From positions 1 through 18,372 of the forward strand of contig CAZWDL010000136.1 in NCBI GenBank assembly GCA_964632995.1: 18,372 nucleotides of DNA, in the 5' to 3' direction. The DNA is from CAZWDL01 sp964632995 (GTDB lineage Bacteria; Bacteroidota; Bacteroidia; Chitinophagales; Saprospiraceae). Positions 7,497 through 13,453 of the stretch are shown here, piece by piece. Below the pieces are notes generated by a model. The model saw only the letters and a list, made by a program, of their open reading frames with translations, was not told the origin of the DNA and made no database searches. Every line of letters starts with the position of its first letter. Positions within the stretch are counted from its first letter, which is position 1. Position numbers and translations under genes: made by a program.

Positions 7497-8414
7497 TTAC
7501 TGCAACTGATTAAGAATGAATTTGAAAAGAAAAAGCGCAGGTGCTATTTCAACGGTGCAAAAATACAAAAAAAAGTGAAAAAAGTGAAAGCGAATAAATT
7601 TGTTTGCAATAATGAGGCTGCGTAGATAGCGGAAAAGATAGATGACGGCGAAAACAATATAAGCCATCCAGATAATACCGGGCAGCAATTCCTCGGAGGC
7701 GTAGGCCATGAAAACATTGACGGGTACCAGAAAAAGACCGGTGACAATCCCGAAGACGATAATAGTGAATTGATACCGGCTTATTTCTTTTTCGATAGGA
7801 AAGGTATAACTGAGGAAGCGAAGCAGGGCGTGTTTAAAAACGAATACCCCGGTAATAAGCGCCACACAGCCAAGCAGCAGGGGCAGGTAGTTCAAGTTCG
7901 TATTGATGTCGTAATATTGCAGTAAAAAGAACAGAAAAACGCCGGCGTTGAGAAAAAACAAACTGTACAGAGCCAAGAATGGAGATAAGCCGCGGCCTTC
8001 CTGGTCGCGGTAAAGCTGGTTCATGACATTGTCGTTGACAAAAGCCTGGAAGGATTTATTGACCAGCGAGCGCAGAACGGTAATCAGAAATGACAAAAGC
8101 ACCAATATGCCGAGAATAATAAACAACTTGATGCGCCGGAAACGGGTAGGAGCACGCTCAGCAGTTTCTTCAAGCGCCGGGCGCGTTGCTTCGCGACGGG
8201 CAGGAGGAGGGGTATACCGCAAATCGAAGGGATTGCCGCTTTCCTCCTCAACGGTCTGAGCAGCCTCTTCCGCAATGCTGTCTTCGCTCACAGGCCGCTC
8301 AAGGCGGGGAGCCAGTTCGAACGGGTTCTCCTGTCCCCTGCCGGAGAAAGGCAGCAGCATGATCAACATGCAGCTTGCGAAAGCGACCTTGAGCAACAAC
8401 GCGGTTCTTTTCAA
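7497..8414 (-). CDS. DUF4271-family integral membrane protein
   Basis: A 305-residue protein with a signal-like N-terminus (KR followed by a hydrophobic stretch, about 3-23), a low-complexity acidic/proline linker (28-92) and about six membrane segments near 96-114, 145-167, 177-195, 216-235, 248-265 and 277-300. This layout, together with the position directly upstream of hemD, fits the DUF4271 family of Bacteroidota, whose function is not established. The linker contains two similar short motifs, ENPFELAPR and GNPFDLRYT. The start is a TTG at 8414: there is no in-frame ATG upstream before a stop, and the TTG gives a proper positively charged signal N-region. It also lies about 20 bases downstream of an exact -7 promoter element at 8438-8445. 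Function unknown; a link to haem synthesis or export is only suggested by its neighbour. Confidence 0.82.
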   Translation of the reverse strand: MKRTALLLKVAFASCMLIMLLPFSGRGQENPFELAPRLERPVSEDSIAEEAAQTVEEESGNPFDLRYTPPPARREATRPALEETAERAPTRFRRIKLFIILGILVLLSFLITVLRSLVNKSFQAFVNDNVMNQLYRDQEGRGLSPFLALYSLFFLNAGVFLFFLLQYYDINTNLNYLPLLLGCVALITGVFVFKHALLRFLSYTFPIEKEISRYQFTIIVFGIVTGLFLVPVNVFMAYASEELLPGIIWMAYIVFAVIYLFRYLRSLIIANKFIRFHFFHFFLYFCTVEIAPALFLFKFILNQLQ

Positions 8415-8437
8415 GAAAGCGGCTTTTATATTTCATG

Positions 8438-8445
8438 CAAAAATA
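8438..8445 (-). promoter_or_regulatory. Bacteroidota -7 promoter element for DUF4271-hemD
   Basis: The minus strand reads TATTTTTG, an exact TAnnTTTG match, about 24 bases upstream of the TTG start at 8414. The -33 region is weaker (TTA about 20 bases further upstream), so the promoter is probable rather than certain. Confidence 0.5.
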
Positions 8446-8516
8446 GGAAAATATGGGTAATGGCGTAACCTGAGCCAGGTTTGTTAAAGAGCTGTTAATT
8501 GCGAATTGCGTTCAGC

Positions 8517-8544
8517 TTGAAGTCCGTTATTCCGGATAATTTCA
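8517..8544 (+). promoter_or_regulatory. Possible promoter of the sensor kinase-regulator operon
   Basis: TTG at 8517-8519 is followed, after 17 bases, by TAATTTCA at 8537-8544, a 6-of-8 match that differs from TAnnTTTG at the last two positions. It lies about 22 bases upstream of the kinase ATG. The match is imperfect and the call tentative. Confidence 0.3.
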
Positions 8545-8565
8545 CAGCCCAATCCGGTAAGTTTT

Positions 8566-9840
8566 ATGAAAAACAGCACGATCCTGAAAGTGATCCTTTT
8601 CGGCGCCATTGTCATAGTCGGCATTCTGGCGATGCAGACTTATTGGGTGGTGAATACCTGGAATATTAATGAGGAGGATTTTAATAAAAAGGTCAATTTG
8701 GCGTTATACAACGTAGCCAAGTCGCTGGCCGACATCAATCAGTCGAAGCTGCCCCCCAGGAATATCATTAACCAGCGAACAACCAACTACTATATAGTCA
8801 ACATCGAGGACGAAATAGACGCCAACCTGCTGGAGTACTTTCTCCAGAAAGAATTTGAGAGCCTGGCGCTGAATGTAGATTTCGAATACGGAGTCTTTGA
8901 CTGCACTACCGACGAGATGGTCTACGGGAACTATATCGGCTACGCTCCGGACGATCCCAGCCGGCGGATAGAACCGGGCAAGCTGCCGAAATACAGCGAT
9001 TTGAATTACTATTTCGGGGTGAAGTTCCCCACCCGTTCCGGATATTTACTAGGCAGGATGCAGCTTTCCGTCTTCTTCTCGATCATCCTCTTATCGACCG
9101 TCGTTTTTTTCGTCTATTCCATGTACGTCATTCTGCACCAAAAGCGCCTGTCGGAGATGCAAAAAGACTTTATCAACAATATGACGCATGAGTTTAAGAC
9201 CCCACTATCGACCATAAAGATTTCCGCCGATGTATTTCTCGATCATACAGCGGTTCGGCAGGATCAGCGCCTGATGCAGTATGCCCGGATCATTCGCGAT
9301 CAGAATCAGCGCCTGAACCAGCAGGTGGAAAAGGTGCTGCAGCTGGCCAAAATTGAGCGGGGTAATTTCGAAGTAAAACAGGAGACCGTACTGCTGGTCG
9401 ATTTGCTGACTCCTATTATTGAAAGCATGCGGCTACAACTGGAAAAGCGCGGCGGGCGCCTTTGCGCCGAATTGCCGGAGGCCGGCATTAGGGTCGATGC
9501 CGATCCGCTGCACCTGACGAATGTGGTTTATAACCTGCTCGACAATGCAATCAAATACTGTCGCCGGCAGCCTGATATCCGCCTTTGGGTGGAACAGAGC
9601 GGCCGGCAGTTAAGCCTGCATATTCGCGACAACGGCATCGGCATCAGTAAAGAATATCAACACCGGGTTTTCGACAAATTTTTTCGTATCCCGACGGGTA
9701 ATGTTCACAATGTTAAAGGATTCGGGCTGGGCCTGTATTACGTCCGCAAGGTTTGCCGGGCGCACGGCTGGCGCATCCGGCTCGACAGCGAACCCGGGGC
9801 GGAAACTACGGCGACCATCACTATGCCAGTAAAACCATGA
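8566..9840 (+). CDS. Membrane sensor histidine kinase, RprX-like
   Basis: A 424-residue kinase with two membrane segments (about 8-28 and 168-190) around a periplasmic sensor region of about 140 residues. The cytoplasmic part has the dimerisation and phosphoacceptor helix with H208 in NMTHEFKTPLS. The ATP-binding domain follows: N-box NLLDNAIKY (323-331), G1 box DNGIGI (355-360), F-box region FDKFFRIP and G2 box GFGLGL (385-390). All catalytic positions are intact. The short periplasmic domain and the NMTHEFKTPL motif resemble RprX-type kinases of Bacteroidota. Its stop overlaps the response regulator start by 4 bases (ATGA), so the two are translationally coupled and form one signalling pair. 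The signal sensed cannot be read from the sequence. Confidence 0.95.
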   Translation: MKNSTILKVILFGAIVIVGILAMQTYWVVNTWNINEEDFNKKVNLALYNVAKSLADINQSKLPPRNIINQRTTNYYIVNIEDEIDANLLEYFLQKEFESLALNVDFEYGVFDCTTDEMVYGNYIGYAPDDPSRRIEPGKLPKYSDLNYYFGVKFPTRSGYLLGRMQLSVFFSIILLSTVVFFVYSMYVILHQKRLSEMQKDFINNMTHEFKTPLSTIKISADVFLDHTAVRQDQRLMQYARIIRDQNQRLNQQVEKVLQLAKIERGNFEVKQETVLLVDLLTPIIESMRLQLEKRGGRLCAELPEAGIRVDADPLHLTNVVYNLLDNAIKYCRRQPDIRLWVEQSGRQLSLHIRDNGIGISKEYQHRVFDKFFRIPTGNVHNVKGFGLGLYYVRKVCRAHGWRIRLDSEPGAETTATITMPVKP

Positions 9841-10529
9841 ATGCACACTTGTTCTACGTTGAAGATGACGAAAGCCTGAGCTTCGTCACCCGTGACAACC
9901 TCGAACTACAGGGGTATCAGCTCACCTGTTGCCGGGACGGGCAGGAGGCCCTGGAGATCATCCGCGGCCGGCAGCGCTCTTTCGATCTCTATATCCTCGA
10001 TGTGATGCTTCCCGAGGTCGACGGCTTTACCCTGGCCAGGGAAATTCGCAATTACGACGAACACGCACCTATTATTTTTCTGACGGCCAAATCACTCAAG
10101 GAAGACAAGATCCACGGCTTAAAGATCGGCGCCGATGACTACCTGACTAAACCTTTCAGCATCGAAGAGCTCATTTTGAAAATTGAAGTCTTCCTTCGTC
10201 GCAACCGGGTCACTACGCTCCGAAGTCCCGCTGTGCACACTATTGGCGAGTACGAGTTCCACTACGAGAACCTGGCGCTTTCCAGGGGCGGCAAATCGCA
10301 GCAGCTCACCCAGCGCGAAGCCGAACTGCTCCGCCTGCTGGCCGATCACAAAAACACATTACTCAAGCGCTCCGAGATCCTGCAGCAGGTGTGGGGAAAA
10401 GACGATTACTTCCTCGGGCGCAGCCTCGATGTGTTTATCTCCCGCTTGCGCAAATACCTCAGGCAGGACGAGCGGGTGCGCATCGAAAATGTGCACGGGG
10501 TAGGCTTTCGACTTACAGAAAAGCACTGA
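9837..10529 (+). CDS. OmpR/PhoB-family response regulator, RprY-like
   Basis: A 230-residue regulator. The receiver domain (about 4-120) has the acidic pocket E9-D10-D11, phosphoacceptor D55 in LYILDVMLPEVDGF, T83 in FLTAKS and K105 in DDYLTKPF. The C-terminal domain (about 135-228) is a winged helix of the OmpR/PhoB class, with LTQREAELLRLL, a recognition-helix region SLDVFISRLRKYL and the closing hairpin VRIENVHGVGFRL. All phosphorylation residues are present. I chose ATG at 9837, which gives MNAHLFYVEDDES and a 4-base overlap with the kinase stop; starts further upstream in the same frame lie inside kinase coding sequence. A structured non-coding region and a PpiD-like chaperone gene follow on the same strand, so an envelope-stress role is possible but unproven. 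Confidence 0.95.
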   Translation: MNAHLFYVEDDESLSFVTRDNLELQGYQLTCCRDGQEALEIIRGRQRSFDLYILDVMLPEVDGFTLAREIRNYDEHAPIIFLTAKSLKEDKIHGLKIGADDYLTKPFSIEELILKIEVFLRRNRVTTLRSPAVHTIGEYEFHYENLALSRGGKSQQLTQREAELLRLLADHKNTLLKRSEILQQVWGKDDYFLGRSLDVFISRLRKYLRQDERVRIENVHGVGFRLTEKH

Positions 10530-10541
10530 TCATCAGCTGGG

Positions 10542-10787
10542 CCATTTGTCAAAGAAGTAAGATTTTTTGAATTTACGGGCTAAACGAAGTACATTTGCAG
10601 GGATTTTTCCGCAAGGGAAAATCAGGCACATACATTTTTCTTTTTCTGAAGAAAGCGTAATTTTGCAAGCCTTTGATTCAGAGCGTGTTTTGAGAGCTGC
10701 TTGCAAGTTACAGAGGAAATTCAAACACGTTCAAAATGTGTTTGAGGAAATCAGGTTACGGTATTAAACACCTTCTTCGACAAATGG
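10542..10787. repeat. Segment bounded by a 15-of-16 inverted repeat
   Basis: CCATTTGTCAAAGAAG at 10542-10557 is matched in reverse complement by 10772-10787 with one mismatch. The 246-base unit is AT-rich relative to its neighbours and contains further dyads. It resembles a small non-autonomous element, but I see no target-site duplication. Confidence 0.4.
10566..10597 (+). promoter_or_regulatory. Strong Bacteroidota-type promoter
   Basis: TTTG at 10566-10569 is followed after 20 bases by TACATTTG (10590-10597), an exact TAnnTTTG match. The expected start site, near 10601-10604, falls at the 5' edge of the GCAA hairpin. The transcript would carry a leader of about 285 bases before the start codon at 10888, or would be a separate small RNA. 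A second exact -7 box, TAATTTTG at 10658-10665, lacks a -33 partner. Confidence 0.6.
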
Positions 10788-10796
10788 AGTGTCCGG

Positions 10797-10848
10797 CTAT
10801 AAAGTCCTCCAAGCCAAAATTTGTGAATCTTGACTTGGAGGACTATAG
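10797..10848 (+). promoter_or_regulatory. Stem-loop 39 bases before the PpiD-like start codon
   Basis: AGTCCTCCAAG (10803-10813) pairs perfectly with 10834-10844. After a two-base bulge at 10801-10802, CTAT (10797-10800) pairs with ATAG (10845-10848). The loop is 20 bases (10814-10833). No T-run follows, so it is not a classical terminator; it could control translation or RNA stability. Confidence 0.6.
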
Positions 10849-10887
10849 ATGCACTGTTTGTCCAAGAACTATTAAACAATGTGAAGA

Positions 10888-12996
10888 ATGGCTCTAATTG
10901 GTAAAATTCGGAAGAACTCCTGGCTGCTGATCATACTGATCGGCCTGGGTTTGGGAGGCTTCATCATCATGGACATGACCTCTGGGCAGCAGAGTGTGTT
11001 CGGCAGCTCCCAGACTCTAATGGGAGAAATAGACGGCAAGAAACTGGACTGGAATCAGTTCAACCGTACGGAAAGTGTTCTGTACAGCGGATCGGCTACA
11101 GATGTATTCGTCCGCCGCAATGCCCTTTGGAACTACTACGTCGAAGAGGCGATTATTTCGCAGGAGGCGGAGGCCCTTGGCCTCGGTGTCAGCCGGCAGG
11201 AACTGCTCGATCTGCAGTTTGGCCCTAACCCAAGCCCTGTCATCCAGCAGCGTTTTCGCAACCCGGCCACCCAGGCCCTGGACCGGGCCCGGCTCAACGA
11301 AATTCGCTCGGCCATCGAAAGCGGACAGCTGACGGATCCTAATATGCGTGCTTTCTGGGCGCATCAGGAAAAAGAAATTATCAAGGACCGCTTGCAGACG
11401 AAGCTCAACACCCTGGTTTCCAAAGCGATTTATACCCCCACCTGGATGGTGGAAATGGGCTATAAAGACCGCAACCAGCGCGCTACCTTCGCCCTCGTGA
11501 AGGTGCCTTACGATGAAATAGCAAATACGGAAGTTTCGCTCGCCGACAGTGACTACGAGAATTACCTGGAAAATAACCGCGCGCTCTATGAGCAGGATGA
11601 GGAGAGCCGCTTGGTCGACTACGTCGTTTTCAACGTAGCTCCCACCCAGGCCGACTCCGCCAAGTGGCGCGATCAGATCGCCGAGCTGATTTCCGACTTT
11701 GAAGCTACCGAAGATGATTCGCTCTTCGTGGAGCGCAACTTCGGCAGCTACGATCCTGCTTATGTTCAAAAAGAGGCGCTTAGCCCCAGCATCGCCGATA
11801 CCGTGTTCAACCTGCCGGTCGGGGAAGTATACGGACCCTATATGGAAAACGGTGCCTACAAAGCCGTGAAACTGGTTGACCGCAAAATCGTTCCCGACTC
11901 TGTGCGTTCCCGCCATATTCTCATCCCGGCCAATGACCCGACCAGCCTGATGCAGGCGCAGAACCGGGTAGACAGCCTGAAAAACCTGATCCAGACGGGA
12001 CAGTCCTCCTTTGACTCTCTCGCCCTCAAATTCGGTACCGATGCTACGCGTACAGAAGGGGGCGACCTGGGCTACGTCGCGCCGGGCGCCATGGTAAAAC
12101 CGTTCAACGACCTGATTTTCTACCAGGCTGAAGAAGGAGAGCTGAATACCGTGCTCACCCAGTTCGGCCTGCACCTGGTAGAAGTTACCGGCCGGAAATT
12201 TATCAGTGAAGAATCCGGCGTAAAGGTCGCCTACCTGGAACAGGCCATCATTCCCAGTGAGGAAACGCAAAACGATGTATACGACCGGGCGCTGTCTTTC
12301 GTGGGCGAATACCGCCGCCTCGAAGAACTACAGGAAGCAGTAGAGACCGATCCGGCCCTGGTGATGGAAAGTTCGCCTCCTCTGCAGCGCAATGACTTCA
12401 ACGTAGGGGATCTCGGCGCCGGACAGGCTTCCCGCGATATCATCCGCTGGGCCTTCCAAGACGGCAGCGAGGGCGAAGTTTCTCCGGAGGTGTATATCTA
12501 TCAGAATCCTGTAGAGTTCTACAACGATAAATACGTGGTAGCTGCGCTTGCCGAGATCATTTCTCCGGGCCTGCCTTCCGTCGATGCCATCAGAGATGAG
12601 ATTCAGCCTCAGGTCGTCAATGCCAAGAAAGCTGAGCTCATCAGCCAGCAAATCAGCGGGCAGGACCTGCCGGCCATCGCCGGCACCTATAGTGTTGAAG
12701 TAGATACGATTTCCGCTACCTTCGACCAGAGCAACATCACCGGAGTAGGTAGTGAGCCCAAAGTGCTGGGTACCGCCTTCAGCCTGGAGCAAAATCAGCT
12801 TTCGGAGCCGGTAGAAGGAAATACAGGTGTTTTTGTGCTGCGTGTACTGGAAAAACCGGAGGTGGGCACAGCAACGAATATTCCGCAGTTGCGCCGGACT
12901 ATGTCCTCCACCCTGCGTACGCAGGTCGGATTGCGCCTTCTGCAGGCTATGCGTGAAAATACTGACATTGAAGATTATCGCTCGAAATTCTATTGA
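10888..12996 (+). CDS. PpiD/SurA-like periplasmic peptidyl-prolyl isomerase
   Basis: A 702-residue, membrane-anchored periplasmic folding factor. An N-terminal membrane segment (about 12-30) is followed by a SurA-N-like helical region (about 45-190) and then a parvulin domain at about 335-437. The parvulin domain starts with VRSRHILIPAND (339-350) and continues through SFDSLALKFGTDATRTEGGDLGYVAPGAMVKPFND to FGLHLVEVTGRK. The remainder (440-702) is a long C-terminal chaperone region that includes a second parvulin-like segment near 480-560, less well conserved. Length and order match the PpiD family of Bacteroidota, which help outer membrane and secreted proteins fold. The ATG at 10888 gives MALIGKIRKNSWLLI, the typical positively charged start before the anchor. 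It follows the two-component genes on the same strand but has its own promoter and a long structured leader. Confidence 0.92.
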   Translation: MALIGKIRKNSWLLIILIGLGLGGFIIMDMTSGQQSVFGSSQTLMGEIDGKKLDWNQFNRTESVLYSGSATDVFVRRNALWNYYVEEAIISQEAEALGLGVSRQELLDLQFGPNPSPVIQQRFRNPATQALDRARLNEIRSAIESGQLTDPNMRAFWAHQEKEIIKDRLQTKLNTLVSKAIYTPTWMVEMGYKDRNQRATFALVKVPYDEIANTEVSLADSDYENYLENNRALYEQDEESRLVDYVVFNVAPTQADSAKWRDQIAELISDFEATEDDSLFVERNFGSYDPAYVQKEALSPSIADTVFNLPVGEVYGPYMENGAYKAVKLVDRKIVPDSVRSRHILIPANDPTSLMQAQNRVDSLKNLIQTGQSSFDSLALKFGTDATRTEGGDLGYVAPGAMVKPFNDLIFYQAEEGELNTVLTQFGLHLVEVTGRKFISEESGVKVAYLEQAIIPSEETQNDVYDRALSFVGEYRRLEELQEAVETDPALVMESSPPLQRNDFNVGDLGAGQASRDIIRWAFQDGSEGEVSPEVYIYQNPVEFYNDKYVVAALAEIISPGLPSVDAIRDEIQPQVVNAKKAELISQQISGQDLPAIAGTYSVEVDTISATFDQSNITGVGSEPKVLGTAFSLEQNQLSEPVEGNTGVFVLRVLEKPEVGTATNIPQLRRTMSSTLRTQVGLRLLQAMRENTDIEDYRSKFY

Positions 12997-13017
12997 TTCG
13001 GGTTCAGGACGAGCTGC

Positions 13018-13048
13018 TTTGTGCTTTTTGTTTTTTTGTTCATCTTTG
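13018..13048 (+). promoter_or_regulatory. Promoter for the 40-residue membrane protein
   Basis: TTTG at 13018-13021 is followed, after 19 bases, by CATCTTTG at 13041-13048, a 7-of-8 match to TAnnTTTG. The expected start, near 13053, leaves a leader of about 80 bases before the ATG at 13134. Confidence 0.55.
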
Positions 13049-13133
13049 CAACGAAAAGACACGGTGACAACAGGAACAATTGCACTATCGCCGGTTCTGT
13101 AAAACTAACTTTAAACCGCTAAAAACAAACGTC

Positions 13134-13256
13134 ATGTCAGAAGTTGAGAACGCAGGCAGAAAGGGATATTGTTTGCTCTTCTTCTTCGTATTCCTTTTCC
13201 TGTTCACCCTACTACTGATCTACCTCTATCAATACAACTTTAAGTTTTTGTCCTAA
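13134..13256 (+). CDS. 40-residue single-span membrane protein, unknown
   Basis: A short frame with a clear architecture: a polar N-terminus with acidic and basic residues (1-12, MSEVENAGRKGY), one long hydrophobic segment rich in Phe and Leu (about 13-33) and a short polar tail ending in QYNFKFLS. It is too short for routine gene calling, but three things support it. A good Bacteroidota promoter lies about 85-115 bases upstream, a clean intrinsic terminator begins 25 bases after the stop, and no other gene occupies the 457-base gap between the PpiD-like gene and the acyl-CoA synthetase. I do not recognise a family. The basic residues before the span and the acidic start suggest the N-terminus lies in the cytoplasm, but the topology is uncertain. 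Confidence 0.65.
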   Translation: MSEVENAGRKGYCLLFFFVFLFLFTLLLIYLYQYNFKFLS

Positions 13257-13280
13257 TCGATAAAGGAAGGTCCGGATCAA

Positions 13281-13324
13281 AAAATGCTCCTATCATCACC
13301 CCTGGATGATAAGAGCATTTTTTT
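13281..13324 (+). terminator. Intrinsic terminator, probably bidirectional
   Basis: Arms ATGCTC plus TATCATC (13284-13297) pair with GATGATA plus GAGCAT (13305-13318) around one C/A mismatch, with a 7-base loop. Seven T residues follow (13318-13324), and a run of six A precedes it (13279-13284), so it can also serve the minus strand. It ends the small membrane-protein transcript. Confidence 0.9.
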
Positions 13325-13406
13325 AATATCTTTTTGCAATCCCCTGCTTCTGTTTTGCCCTATCTCCTGTAGAGGCAGAATGCAAGGGGGAAAGCAGGCT
13401 TTTGAA

Positions 13407-13453
13407 GTTAACCCGGATTATTCATGGTAAATCCATGAAAAATCCGGGCTAAC
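13407..13453. other. Long hairpin next to the acyl-CoA synthetase stop
   Basis: CCCGGATT (13412-13419) pairs with 13441-13448 and TTCATGG (13421-13427) with 13433-13439, separated by one A/A mismatch, around a 5-base loop; GTTA and TAAC add a further outer stem. It directly abuts the minus-strand stop at 13454. There is no T-run on the minus-strand side, so it is more likely a 3' stability or processing structure than the terminator itself. Confidence 0.65.

Larger units (their letters stand above)
10530..10887 (+). other. Structured non-coding region upstream of the PpiD-like gene
   Basis: No convincing gene occupies these 358 bases. They hold a promoter with an exact -7 box (10566-10597), a hairpin with a GCAA tetraloop at the likely transcript start (10602-10623), an 8-bp inverted repeat (10663-10670 with 10699-10706), another 8-bp inverted repeat (10721-10728 with 10738-10745) and a bulged 15-bp stem-loop (10797-10848). 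A 16-base inverted repeat with one mismatch (10542-10557 with 10772-10787) encloses most of it. It may be a regulatory leader, a small RNA, or the remnant of a non-autonomous element; I cannot tell which. Confidence 0.55.

Noticed and set aside
10567..10767. A 66-codon plus-strand frame from a TTG in the ppiD leader
   Set aside because: Its start lies inside the -33 promoter element and its product has no recognisable features; the DNA is better explained by RNA structure.
11017..12270. A 417-codon open frame on the minus strand inside the PpiD-like gene
   Set aside because: It is antisense to a well-supported chaperone gene and has no recognisable domain; long antisense frames are expected in GC-rich coding DNA.
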